64,000 bases of DNA. Source: Nipponacmea schrenckii (lineage: Eukaryota; Mollusca; Gastropoda; Lottiidae). The DNA lies in assembly GCA_030562195.1 (NCBI GenBank), contig CM060199.1:32322338-32386337 (forward strand). Reading direction: 5' to 3'. Shown one piece after another: positions 12,301-22,600 of this stretch. The position numbers and the translations under genes are program-made. The first letter of the stretch is position 1; every line of letters starts with the position of its first letter. The notes under the pieces were generated by a model that saw nothing but the letters and a program-made list of their open reading frames with translations, was not told where the DNA came from and searched no databases.

Positions 12301-14069
12301 TTTAATGGTTACTCACTATAGATGGAATATTTAACATTTTCTCATGCTACAAAATAAAAATAGGTCTAAGAATAAGTTTGTCAAAAGATTTGCAAAAGTC
12401 ATACATTCAAGTTTAGAAATTGGAAAATAAAATGGATTTGAACTTCCTACTCTTCCATACCTGATTGGGCCAGTGAGGACAATCAATGCAGTGTGCAATA
12501 AGTTAAAGTTTGTCAGACCAAAAATGTCAAAGTATCTTGAATGTGCACAGCCTGTGTACCTGGCCCAAAAATTGCACGTCAACCCTACAAATTTAAACTT
12601 TATTTTTTAAAATTAAAAATAGTTATCATAATCTCTGGCAACTTACCTCATCTCTGTGACTGCTTATTGGTAGATTTACACCTGGACTTTGATTAAATTT
12701 ATAATTCCTGTATACATCAGTGGCGTTGGCTGGTATAAGATCCTCAGGCATGACATTGGAGCCAGCAACAGAACCAGCTATTGTACTATCTAATTCCAAC
12801 TGATCCATTTCTCCCAGAATGGATTCAGCTCCGCCAGGATTCCTTGGCTGGAAGTGAAAGTAAAAGAAAAGAAAATTTTGAATGATAGTCATTTATACTG
12901 TAAATTAAGGTAAATTATTTCAAAAGGTTAAAAGCCTTATATAATTTAAAGATCGCACTACAACACTTACAAAAAATATAACAACTTCTATTTATACCAT
13001 TTATCTACTTCATAAGAAAAGACCTCAAACAAATGAGGTTTAAATATCAACAGTTAGCTTTGTTGTGGGAAACATAACATTACCCCATCAAAATTATGGT
13101 GTCTGAAGTTTGCAAACTTTCTTATATTTTCGTACCGACTGGGGTGTGCATTATTTACGGTGATAAAACTTCCACAGTTACTTGGGAATTAAAATTACAA
13201 TTCAAAAATCACTTCATCTAATATTACTATTCATAGAAAGAATAATGCTATACAATTTCAACTCTTTTTCCTAAAGGTTTGGTTAAATAATGTCCATGAG
13301 CCTACAAATAATACAACTTTTGCCTTAGGAATAGTCCGTTGAAACTTGACTGTTCTATTAATATTTGAATACTGTACCGTGGCATGTTGTAGCAGATTCT
13401 GCTCTTCTTCTGCTTGATAAACTTTCGCATAATCTCTTTGATTGATAGCATTGCATCTGAAATTATATCAAGGAAGAATCCTAAAACTAAATGTAGGCAC
13501 TAGGTACATATATATCTGTACCATTTTGGTGTAGGCCTACCAGAACTGGTAGTTAATTGCTACATTTATTAAATTCATTATAGAACTTTACATTATGCTA
13601 ATTTGAATAAAGTTAACAACCCAACACCCTTTGCTTGGATTCACATGGTCTTTGTGGACTGCAAGAAAAAAAAAACAGCACCAGAGTTGAGTGTGAAAAA
13701 TCCCCAGCTGTCAAATAAGTAGTTTTCAGAGACTTGAACTTGATTAGATCGAACCAGAGCTACAATTACATATGTTTTGGACTAGTAGGCTTATAGCTGG
13801 TATTAGTTGTATACTGCAAATTTGCAAAATGGACACAATCAGAGTATTTATTAAATCAATAAGACATTTTATCAGTGAAATTACCTCTTATCAGGATGCA
13901 AAAGATGATAGTCTGATGGTTTGTTTACACGTGCTTCACCAGTTTTTGGATCGAACACTCGACCACCCGTTTTACTCTTTGGAACTGACTTGGCAGGTGC
14001 TTGTGGCTTTTTACCAATCTGAAACCAGTCGTCAATTTGTTCTAACGTAACTTCAGCAATACTGCTCAT
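310..14069 (-). CDS. TDRD9: TDRD9 / spindle-E-type ATP-dependent RNA helicase, 5' 24 exons (3' end outside window)
   Basis: Germline DExH-box helicase of the piRNA (nuage) pathway that silences transposons. Exons on the minus strand, in transcript order: 13885-14069, 13378-13456, 12647-12847, 11982-12203, 11553-11675, 11202-11282, 10860-11021, 10334-10437, 10023-10081, 9528-9585, 9105-9189, 8742-8799, 8409-8513, 8078-8175, 7731-7862, 7268-7430, 6693-6756, 6486-6549, 5892-6113, 2252-2359, 1447-1556, 1223-1306, 588-707, 310-415. Every junction is GT-AG and phase-consistent, giving 931 residues. The start follows the family signature EQIDDWFQIGK (about residues 9-19). Visible motifs: Walker A GSTGSGKTT (170-178), TQPRR, DEIH split across exons 5/6 (269-272), SAT (302-304), PLHS, STNIAESS (457-464) and QRKGRAGR (505-512), followed by an HA2-like RCPLESLVLK at 541. 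IVIAGAFYPNY is the post-helicase block typical of TDRD9. The last exon ends where the Tudor domain should begin, so roughly the last third (by comparison with human TDRD9) lies left of position 1. All core helicase motifs are intact. Choice of TDRD9 over other DEAH helicases rests on the N-terminal signature and block order. Confidence 0.95.
772..1076 (-). repeat. tRNA-derived SINE (family A), near full length
   Basis: On the minus strand from about 1070 the sequence has a tRNA-like head: GGTGGCTCAGTGAATTAGA (A-box-like), then GGTTCAATC (B-box-like). A shared body follows, ending in a tail whose reverse complement begins AAATGAAATGAA. The same body and tail recur at 7452, 14545, 47562 and 57505. 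It is inserted in a TDRD9 intron between 708 and 1222. No target-site duplication was pinned down. Confidence 0.75.
2528..2691 (-). ncRNA. U1 spliceosomal snRNA, variant, inside a TDRD9 intron
   Basis: U1 snRNA base-pairs with 5' splice sites. Read on the minus strand from 2691, it opens with ATACTTACCTG, the 5'-splice-site recognition sequence, and ends at 2528 with CCCCTG. The length is 164 nt, the standard U1 length. Stem-loop II carries the U1A loop ATTGCAC, stem-loop III keeps CCAAATGTGG, the Sm site is AATTTTTTAG, and stem-loop IV GACTGCGTTCGCGC is intact. Differences from vertebrate and fly U1 in stems I and III fall in pairs that keep base pairing. The stem-loop I loop reads GATCAGCAAGG where the near-universal sequence is GATCACGAAGG (bound by U1-70K). 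It lies in the 3.5-kb intron between 2360 and 5891, same strand as the host, about 170 nt upstream of the next exon. I could not fix its promoter element (PSE) by eye. It could be an expressed variant or a recent pseudogene. Confidence 0.93.
3530..5745. repeat. 35-bp AT-rich minisatellite in a TDRD9 intron
   Basis: About 50 tandem copies of a 35-bp unit, recognisable by TTTTCAATATTACAATATCA followed by CTCCTCTATATTGTG. The regular core runs from about 4020 to 5745. From 3530 to 4020 the copies are degenerate and spaced irregularly, so the array fades at its left edge. Because the unit is nearly stop-free in some frames it throws up several long open frames (4186-5839 plus) that code for repetitive F/Y/I-rich peptides and are not genes. 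It sits inside the intron between TDRD9 exons 19 and 20, the same intron as the U1 copy. Confidence 0.9.
7452..7712 (-). repeat. tRNA-derived SINE (family A), head truncated
   Basis: It shares the family body (TTTTTGCAATTTCCAAC, ATGTAGCACACAGAGCCT, GTCCCAACTGAACGACTAG, GAGGAAACCGGGCTGAAAAAT) and the AAATGAATGAAATTTTAC tail. The tRNA-like head seen at 772-1076 is missing. It lies in the TDRD9 intron directly left of exon 15 (7731-7862). Confidence 0.7.
9690..9855 (+). repeat. Second SINE-like element (family B)
   Basis: A plus-strand element in a TDRD9 intron with a degraded B-box-like AAGTTCGAATGTCTGATGA followed by GTTGACCCAGCTGTAAATGG and GGGTACAGATAA. A tRNA-like head followed by a CCCAGCTGTAAATGGGTACC-type body is a recurrent design in marine invertebrate SINEs (recalled, not searched). 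Only one copy is seen in the window, so it is less certain than family A. Confidence 0.45.
12428..12592 (-). repeat. SINE (family A), degraded
   Basis: It shares the AAATGGATTTGAACTTCCTACTC tail-type start, a GATTGGGCC...CAATGCAGTGTGCAAT block, and GAATGTGCACAGCCTGTG with the other copies. It lies in the TDRD9 intron between exons 3 and 4. Head and 3' portion are eroded. Confidence 0.55.
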
Positions 14070-14540
14070 CTTTACAACTTGGTGAAATGGATGACAACTT
14101 GTTTAATTGGCTTTATTTCATTTTCTATCCCTGATCATGAAACCAAAATTCCCCCATTTGTTAGACTGAAGTTACCGTACAAATGCAGCTAGTATATACA
14201 GATTAAAGCTATCGTACAAATACGTTGAATTGTGACGATTTACACAGTGTAACCAAATATGTCACTTTGTTGTGTGTGCATAAGATTTTTTTATGTAAAT
14301 TTTGAAACTACATGTCACTTACAGTTATATAACAGTAAGAAAAACGACAGTTAGCCTGTTAGACCCATAAGGGTAATTGTGAACCCAAGTTTCTGAAAAT
14401 TTACTTTTCTCCATAGGCTAGAATATGAAACGTTCCGACATAGGCTATGATACATGTAGGCCTATATAAATTTAATTGGAAAAAACATCCTTTTACTAGA
14501 AAGTGCCTTTTGTATAATATTTAATAATTTCCAACTCTAC
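14070..14540. other. Upstream flank of TDRD9 (5'UTR/promoter region, no gene)
   Basis: This stretch precedes the TDRD9 start codon on the minus strand and should hold its 5'UTR and promoter. No clear TATA box, initiator or upstream exon could be assigned by eye, and no coding signal is seen on either strand. Confidence 0.35.
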
Positions 14541-14544
14541 TCTT

Positions 14545-14945
14545 GTTCCGGAACAGAACCGCGGTGGCAGGGTAGACATTTAAACCCTAGATAAAGGTCC
14601 AGGGTTTAATCACGGCATAGGTGAGATACAAGTAGGCCTACATTCGGATTTCCAACCCGGTTTTGCCTTGTAAGGTGATGCAGGTTGGAAGGGCTGATTT
14701 GGAAAAAGCGTCATTCGTTCGGATGCTACAGCCTGTGTATGATAAAGATCCAGTATGGTCTGACTTGACTGTCCGGAGATTGCCTAATGTAATTGGTCGG
14801 TTGTCGGAATTTTTTTTCCTGAAATAATTGCAGCTGTTCTGCATTCCCTTATTGCACGCTGCATGTCGTTGCCCGTCTCCAATAGCCCATTGTAATCAGT
14901 GCAGAAAAGTGGGACGTAAAATCCCCATACATTTCATTATTTTTT
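14545..14945 (+). repeat. tRNA-derived SINE (family A), plus orientation, near full length
   Basis: Head at left: GGTGGCAGGGTAGACATTTA followed by CCAGGGTTTAATCACGGC, which correspond to tRNA A and B boxes. The tail at right (CAGTGCAGAAAAGTGGGACG, then TAAAATCCCCATACATTTCATT in two parts) is the reverse complement of the minus-oriented copies' tails. The body includes TTGCACGCTGCATGTCGTTG. This copy and 772-1076 define both ends of the family. A 68-codon frame inside it is not a gene. Confidence 0.7.
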
Positions 14946-16130
14946 TGTTCCGGGAACAATTACATAACATAATGTATTCGGCTATAAAATTTGATGAACT
15001 CACCTGATTAACAGAAATTAAGAATTTTCATGTTGAATAGTACTTATTTCTCTACATGTGTGTATTTCATAGTGTATATCACCAAAGTTTCCATTTTATT
15101 ATGGTTGATCTTAAAGGGATACAATCATCAAGAAGTTACGTTTTACAATTGAGGCGCAAAAACTCTGGAATTATTCGACTACAGAATTTAAGAGCACCGT
15201 GTTTTAAAAAACAATAAATACAAGCAATGAAATTCCGTTAATGAAATCTAGTCCAAAGTATGGGAAAATGGAGAGCAAGTGTAAGTTGTAGAGTATTAAT
15301 CCTCCAAAGAGAAGTACCATCAGATGTTTCAAAAAGAGTAAGCTTAGTCTGTTTCGGTGTGACACCCACCAAGACCATCTAGCAGCATCTGGAAGAATCT
15401 GATAGTTTGATTAAATATCCTGAGCAATTTAACGTCTAGCCGCCATTAATTGCTATTCCCATAATTCTTATAGATCTTGTCGACGATCTGGCCAGTTGGA
15501 ATGTGCGACCGCCAATATTTCACTACATATGCTTATAGCCTTCAATATTTTTCTAAATGAGCGTTTTGCTCGCACATTCATACAGACTTGTCGAAATGTT
15601 TTGTTTTTTCTGCGCTCATCTACCGATGCTTTGTAAACTTCAGGCCTCGGCCATTGTACAACAAAAAAAGTATATGTTATGTAACCACCACTTTAAATCC
15701 TGGCTAACCTACAGGTCACAAATCAAGTATTAAATTACAAATTGTTCAAACAGTATAAAGTGAAACAGATAAGTATGATTAATGACAATGCCGACAGTCG
15801 CCGTGCGGCCATAGACAATTTAGAAGGACGTGTGCCACATAAATTGAGAATTTCAAAATAGAATGCTCATATTGGATGAGGGTTGGCTTAATAAGACAGT
15901 GAACCGATGAAATTTTTACAAGAAATTTTTATGAATTTCATCAATAATTACATCCTATAATTAGATTTGAGAAACATCCTGTTTAATTTTTGGGTATTGT
16001 GATATAAAATAAAAGAAATTGGCTATAATTTCAGATAAAGCCATGTAGTTATATGCAGTATAACTATTTTCCCATAATGGCAATACTGTTAAAAAGATTT
16101 ACAATGTATAAATTAAACCAATCGACCGTA
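14946..16130. other. Intergenic, no gene recognised
   Basis: AT-rich intergenic DNA with no open frame, splice-signal pattern or repeat that I could place. No member of the repeat families found elsewhere in the window was seen here. Confidence 0.4.
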
Positions 16131-16185
16131 AAATGAAATGAATGGAGTTTTACGTCCTACTCTTCTGTTCATGAAAATCCACTGT
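16131..16185 (-). repeat. SINE tail fragment (family A) beside the hAT element
   Basis: Carries AAATGAAATGAATGGAGTTT followed by TACGTCCTACTCTTCTG, the family tail. The match ends just before the target-site duplication of the neighbouring hAT element, and no SINE body continues on the other side of that element. Confidence 0.6.
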
Positions 16186-16207
16186 GAAGTAGGTCATATA
16201 CGAAAGA

Positions 16208-17587
16208 CAGGAGCGTAGCGTGACCATTTTGACTGGGGGGGTGTAACGTCTAAGTTTTACCGACGAACACGTGTAACGTCAAAGTTTTACCGACGAACAC
16301 GTGTTCTTCCCGGGGCAAAAATAACTTACTCGCACTTTTAAGTATATACATTATACACGAACGAAATCCATCGTTAAAGCAAATCCTAAACCTTAGAAAA
16401 CCATATCAATCAGGGGTGTATCTAGAATATACCTGAGAGGGGGGACTGAAAGGTGATTTTTCCAAGGCAAGCCCTGCAGGCCAAAGGCCTTCATATTCGG
16501 CCCTTGCAGTGGCGGGGGGTTCGGGGGTCCTTCCCCGGAAAATTTTACATACTTGGAAACCCGGAGAATACATCTGACGCGATTTTGGAAGTCTTTTCCA
16601 CTGGTCCAAATTTTCATCGGAAAACCATATGTTTTCTATGTCCTTTTTCGACCTATTCTGCGTTTTACCGACATGGGGGGGGGGGGGGGGTTCGGGTGTT
16701 CTCCCCCTGAAAATTTTACAAACTAGGAAACCCGGAAAATACATCTGACGCGATTTTGGAAGTCGTTTCCACCAGTCAAAATTATCAATTTTCGTCGGAC
16801 AACCATATGTTTTATATAGCCTTTTTCGACCTATTCTGCGGTTTACCGACAAGTTCAGTAAAAATCACTTTTTATGTAGACGAACAGTTTTCCGATAACA
16901 TCATAACTGACACAAGGTTTCAACACTTTCGGTCAGCCAATCGGTTTTACTGAAGGCTCTATTTCCCATCCATGACCGTCTATTATCGACCGATTCCGCG
17001 TTTTATCGACAAGTTTAGTAAAAATCACTTTAATGTAGACGAACGGTTTACCGATAACATCTTAAGAGACACAAGGTTTTCACTCTTTCGGTTAACAAAT
17101 CGGTTTTACCGACGGCTCCATCTATGACCTTCTTCTATCGGCCAATTCCGCGTTTTACCGACAAATTCAAATAACGAACAGCTTACCAATAACAAGGGTA
17201 TCGGTTAACCAATCGGTTTTACCGAAGACTCCAGTCATAACCAACTTATACCGACCGATTCCGGTAGTTTCAGTAAAAAAAAAAATACTTTTAATGTTGA
17301 CAGTTTACTGATAAAATCATAACCAACACAAGGTTTTAACTTTTTAGGTTAATTGGTTTTACCGACGGTCCCACCTTGCCGTCTTTTATCGACCGATCAT
17401 AACCAACACAATGTTTTGACTTTTTAGGTTAATTAATCGGTTTAATCGATCGATTCCGCGTTTTACCGACGGTTCCATCCATGACCCCCCTTTTTACCGA
17501 CCGATTCCGCGTTTTACCGACGAATTCAGTAAAAGTGGGGGGGGGGGGGTGTGACACCCCCCCACACCCCCCGTAGCTACGTCCCTG
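16208..17587. mobile_element. Non-autonomous hAT-type DNA transposon, 1380 bp, with 8-bp TSD
   Basis: The left end reads CAGGAGCGTAGC and the right end, reverse-complemented, CAGGGACGTAGC, matching at 10 of 12 positions. The CAGGGGCGTAGC type of end is characteristic of hAT elements. The element is flanked by an exact 8-bp direct repeat ACGAAAGA (16200-16207 and 17588-17595), the hAT target-duplication length. Next to the ends are G-tracts (GGGGGGGTGTAAC left; CCCCCCCACACCCCCC right). No transposase is recognisable. A 148-codon minus-strand frame (16406-16852) only spans two copies of an internal ~185-bp duplication. The rest is a degenerate series of CGTTTTACCGAC motifs. Base composition is clearly richer in G+C than its surroundings. 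Confidence 0.88.
16500..17560. repeat. Internal degenerate repeats of the hAT element
   Basis: Two copies of a ~185-bp block start near 16511 and 16689. Both contain GGGGGTTCGGG, GAAAATTTTACA, ACATCTGACGCGATTTTGGA and CCATATGTTTT. They are followed by at least five looser copies built on CGATTCCGCGTTTTACCGAC and TTCAGTAAAA. These make up most of the element, as in many non-autonomous DNA transposons that expand internally. Confidence 0.7.
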
Positions 17588-17695
17588 ACGAAAGAGTTGA
17601 ACTGGAAGTGTTTAAACTTATTTGAGAAAGGTAGCTTGCCAGGCAAGATAATATACGCCCACTGGCAGCATTGATTATGAATAAAACCTAGGCTA

Positions 17696-18332
17696 AGAAA
17701 ATTATCGGATCATCATTAAATTTAATAGTGCACATCTTCAAAATGATATCAACACACATACAAACAATCAAAAGAAAACATAGAGAATTGTAGCCTGTAG
17801 AGTGAGCACGAGTTGCAACCTATAGGTTACAGAGTGAAAAAAGCAAAGTCAAACACGATATTTCACTAAAAAATTATCTGATCATCACGAAAATCAATAG
17901 GGATCATCTTCATAATGACACTGACCAACAAAATAAAAATCAAAAGAATCCATAAAGAATTGTAGCGTGTAGAGTGAGCACGAGTTGCACCCTATAGCTA
18001 ATGAAGTGAAAAATGTTAAGTCAGATGCGGAATTTCGGTGAAAAATTATCCGATCATCACGAAAATCAATAGGGATCATCTTCATAATGACACTGACCCA
18101 CAAAATAAAAATCAAAAGAATCCATAAAGAATTGTAGTTTGTAGAGTGAGCACGAGTTGCACCCTATAGCTAATGAAGTGAAAAACGCAAAGTCAGACGC
18201 GATATTTCGGTGAAAAATTATCCGATCATCACGAAAATCGATAGGGATCATCTTCATAATGACACTGACCGACAAATTAAAAATCAAAAGAATCCATAAA
18301 GAATTGTAGCCTGTAGATTGAGCACGAGCCAG
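17696..18332. repeat. ~171-bp tandem repeat, 3.5-4 copies
   Basis: Copies begin with AAATTATC(G/T/C)GATCATCA near 17697, 17872, 18043 and 18215 and share GGGATCATCTTCATAATGAC and GAGTGAGCACGAGTTGCA. The spacing is about 171-175 bp. The first copy is the most diverged and the fourth breaks off after a GAGCACGAG block near 18330. It lies about 100 bp right of the hAT element. The short minus-strand frames across it repeat one another and are not genes. Confidence 0.85.
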
Positions 18333-19265
18333 GGCGATCGCCGACAGGGCGATTACAATATATCTTACATGTGGGCGTATAAAAAAGCTCTTTAATTTCA
18401 ACACTAATTTGTAGAACCCACAAGTACCAAACTAAAAACAGCAACAAGATTGAACTAGTATGGGTCCTAGTCATATCTCAATACTTGGTAATGATAAAGC
18501 CAAGGAATTTCGGGGTCTGGGAGATATGGAGCCTGTAGAATAGTCATATTCCGTGGGAGTTCTGCAGAATGGTGCCTTTTAGCTAAAATGCTTCGGAACC
18601 TCAACACTGTTAAGATTCCAGATTGATACCAAAGCAGAGCAAAGCAAACCATCCGCACTGATTACAAACCTTCAGATTAATGCCATTCATGTTTCGGCCA
18701 CGTCGCTACAATACGGCATTCAATATCCTCATTCAATGCGCTGAACTGAAACCCGCTCGTAAATACCAACTTTTAAAAAATGTTACATGATTAAGTCAAT
18801 TTTTTTGCATGTTTACCTAGGACAAGAATTATTATAATAATCAATTATGAATTTAACCAAATTAAACCATTCCTGGAAATAACCTTTTAGACATTTTGTT
18901 TATCATTTAGGATACCTTTTAAAATGCATTGTAGTGTTTAAAAAACAAAGTATGGCAAGATGAGGAAATCAAGTTATTGTAATATCTCAAAACACAATAT
19001 TTCTAGCCTATTAAGGTTGTCCCCAAGAAAACTATAACACAAATCATTACATTGTTTTTGTATTTTAGTGATATCTGAAGTACAAATTTATCAAATGTAC
19101 AATTAAGGAAGGATGTCAACAATTAACATGATTCTATGGAAGATGAGGTTCACATTAAATACAAACTTGTATGAGATATGTACAATGGTAGTTTGAAAGT
19201 TCAGGTACAGTGGTGCTGCTCCACCCTAATAAAACAATGTGACATTTCATGACATAAATATAATA
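18333..19265. other. Intergenic between the 171-bp repeat and the MED17 3' end
   Basis: No gene recognised. 18333-18700 is somewhat richer in GC (GGGCGATCGCCGACAGGGCG) and may be old transposon sequence, but I see no terminal repeats. 18750-19265 is plain AT-rich DNA. Confidence 0.35.
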
Positions 19266-19271
19266 TTTATT
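19266..19271 (-). terminator. Probable MED17 polyadenylation signal
   Basis: AATAAA on the minus strand, about 420 nt downstream of the MED17 stop codon. I see no closer canonical hexamer. The cleavage site cannot be fixed from sequence alone. Confidence 0.5.
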
Positions 19272-19692
19272 AGAATCTCTTTCTCTTAATGATATTTTAG
19301 AAGCAATATCAATGGAGATATACCTTAATGTCAAAAACTTTTCCCTCTAAATTTCAGCTCTAAATATCTACTGTTCACGGAAATGTGATAGTTCGAATAG
19401 CAGTTTAGTTAACTAAAAGTTATAGCTATTCAAACATATAACTACCAAATAAGAAGAAATGATATTTTATGGTACCTTTTTATCAAAAGGTTTATGATTT
19501 GTATAGAACAAATAAATTGTTTTAATATTCTAAAGGTTAAAGATGAATTTCATCACTGTCTTTATATCCATATTGTTCATTTAATATGGCAGTTACACAG
19601 GTAAACTGTTGCAAAATTGCAACCATGGCAGTAAAGTGTTAAACATAACGCCTGCATTTGTAAAGCCTTTTGTCCTAAGTAAAGAGTGAGAT

Positions 19693-22600
19693 TCAGCTCA
19701 TTGTCGATAACTTAGCCATTAACATGTCAACTTTCTGGGCAAATGTTTTGCCTTGTAGTCTATCAACATCAATTTGTTTAAATGTTCCCATAATTTTCTG
19801 CCATTTTGGATCCACTACAGCTGAAGAAAGGTTGTTTAACTCTGATGATGTCACTTCCTTTAAATACATCTGTATCTTATTATAAGCTCCACTCTTTAGA
19901 GACAGTACCCTGAAAAATAAACCATTGAAACAATTTTAAGTCCCTATGTTACGAAAAATCAGTAAGATCATCTTGACCTTTGCCGGGATTGAAACCTGAA
20001 ACCTCAGGTTAGAAGGCAAGCGTCTAACTCACTGAGCCACCACAGCTCCCGTCTCATAACACAAGTAAGCATTGTAAAATGATAAATTGTTCAATACGTA
20101 CTTGTCTCCACGTGGTGATGACATCATAATAGAAGTAGCTGTACCATACACATCAATATCACCTATACCAACATTTAAATTAGTAGAAATCACAGTCCAC
20201 GAGTGACATTTAGCTAAATGTGTTACTACTTGAATGTGATGCTGGGAAACCTACAACCAAAGTGGTAAGCAATTATTACACATAGATTAAAACAATATCG
20301 TTTTAAATTCTCCACACTATTGTATGGAGATCAGGGATGACTCAACAGTATTTACAGAAGAGTGGCATAATATTAAATTTGCAAAAAGGGGTTCATTGCT
20401 GACTAGTAAGCAAATGATGCACAAAGCCTATTGATGCTCAAAAGGATGAACAAAGCCAATAGATGAACAAAGCCAATAGATGTAAAAAGCCAATTGATGC
20501 ACAAATAGATGAACAGAGCCAATTGATGTTCAAAGCAATTTAATGAACAAAGCCAATTGATGTACAAATCCTATTTATGTACGCAGCCAATAGATGTACA
20601 AAGCCAATTGATGAACAAATGTTATTTGCATCCTTATTAGATTAGTTATATCAAATGAAACTGTTGCTTCATTTTCAATATTGGCTACATACCTGCCACA
20701 ATATCAGATCCTGTAAAGCTTTGTCTTCAAATGATAAGGTTATAGTTTTACTATCTTTTAATAGTATAGCTTGAATATTATCAACTTCTATTATTAAGAC
20801 AAGACTGTTAGACCTAAAATATGGAACAATATATATTTCTTTAAAAGTTCTATAGTTCCTTTACATGATAAATGTTTTATTATGCTAATGCAACTGTTAG
20901 TACTTAATTTGTTTCTTTGTAACATGTAACAGGCAAATTTTTACTTATTTTATTTAGTTTTCAATTCTTCAGACTAAATAAATGAATGCCTATTTAAAAA
21001 AAAAATTATTTTTCTCTTCAGTTTCTTACTGATACGAAACTCAAACAAAACCAAAAGTGACAACAAAAAGGTACAAAAATTTTGTCATATTGAACGCAAG
21101 GCTTATGGCACTATGAAACTGGTTATGAAAATTGGTTTTAATTAAAAGACTCAAAATCTTAAAGTGTTAATTACCTAGCCAGCTCTTCAATACCTCTCGC
21201 ATAATGGCATGCTATCAAATGAATAAGGAGTAAAACTAACCTGACTATTTCATAACCTGCAGTGGTAATATTGATTCGAACACTACATTCTAATGAACTG
21301 TTTAAACAACTCCAATGAGCAGTTATCTGTGGATCTGATAAAATAGCTAGTTTATCTAAAACATGCATTGTCCTGAAATATTAGAATAATATCAATCTAT
21401 ATATTTTATGCTGGTGATGCTAACAGTGCTCATAATTTCAACAGAACAATACAAGATTATATATAATATTACAATATTAAAAAAGATTTATTAAAATTTG
21501 TAAAAATTTCTTAGAAGCAAAAATAATTGTGGAAGTGGAACAATAATCTATTTTTAATGTTGATACAAATTTGAAGTTTCGATTACATGAAATTTGTAAC
21601 GAATACAGCACAATTCGTATACTCTATAATAAACATTCTTACCGTAATCTTAACACGGCATGTTTGGTTTGTTTAATAATCTGCTCTAATAACGTCTCCC
21701 TGCAAATAAAAAGTTCAAATTTCAAAATTATTAAGTTCTAACAATAAATCTATTTCTTGTTTTAATTTAGAAATTATCTCTTAGCATTGTACCAAATGCA
21801 CCTCAATTTCTCAGTATTAATTGACTTGAATAACAGAAAATTAAAAGGACTCCATGAGCAAGAAGTTAAGAGCTAAAATATTATAAATAAATGACTCAAA
21901 TTGATTTCAGTTCCTCTCTTTATAATGTAATTGTCATCGGGACAGTGGGGGAATTATTGTCTTTTATCAATATTGTGTAATCGGACTTCAGGAGTACGAA
22001 CCAAGAATTTCACTTTAATAAAGCAATCAAATGTCCACCAAAATGTTGACAATGGAACAATGGCTATTGCATGGTTTGCAAATTGTTGGCAAATAGATAC
22101 TGAGTTGTTCACAATTGGTGTTTTTTCAAAAATACTCACCTGACATTCATTTCTACCAGTTCTCTTCTAGAGGTACCTTGTGGTCCTGCTAATCTTCGTC
22201 TTTTACTCATACCTAACATAGCATTAACAGGATGTGGTGGCACATAGTTAATATTCTTATAATGTACTTCTCGTAATAGCTGATGTAAGGAATGTTCTAA
22301 AACATGATTATGTTCTAGTTTCTGGGGAGCTTGTGGTGTCTGCAAATAAAAATGTGAATAATAATTTGACAGAATATAACTTTGTAGAATGTAGACGTTA
22401 GTTATAAAATTTACAGCAATTTTCCATATCTTTTGACAAAGGTAGTTAAGTATTGAACATTTTGGTTCAACTTTCCAAATAATTGAAAATAATATTGAAG
22501 AAAAATCTTTACCTTTTTTTCCTTGCCAGTATAATGACAAAGAACAATAGAAAGTTGAATTCCTGGAAATGCCTAAAATATGAAAAAAATTCTTTTATTT

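Noticed and set aside
16406..16852. 148-codon minus-strand frame that might be a transposase remnant
   Set aside because: It is two copies of the element's internal repeat, Pro/Arg-rich because of G/C tracts, with no hAT transposase motif.
18066..18474. Minus-strand frames of 65-112 codons
   Set aside because: They repeat the same peptide because they span the ~171-bp tandem repeat.
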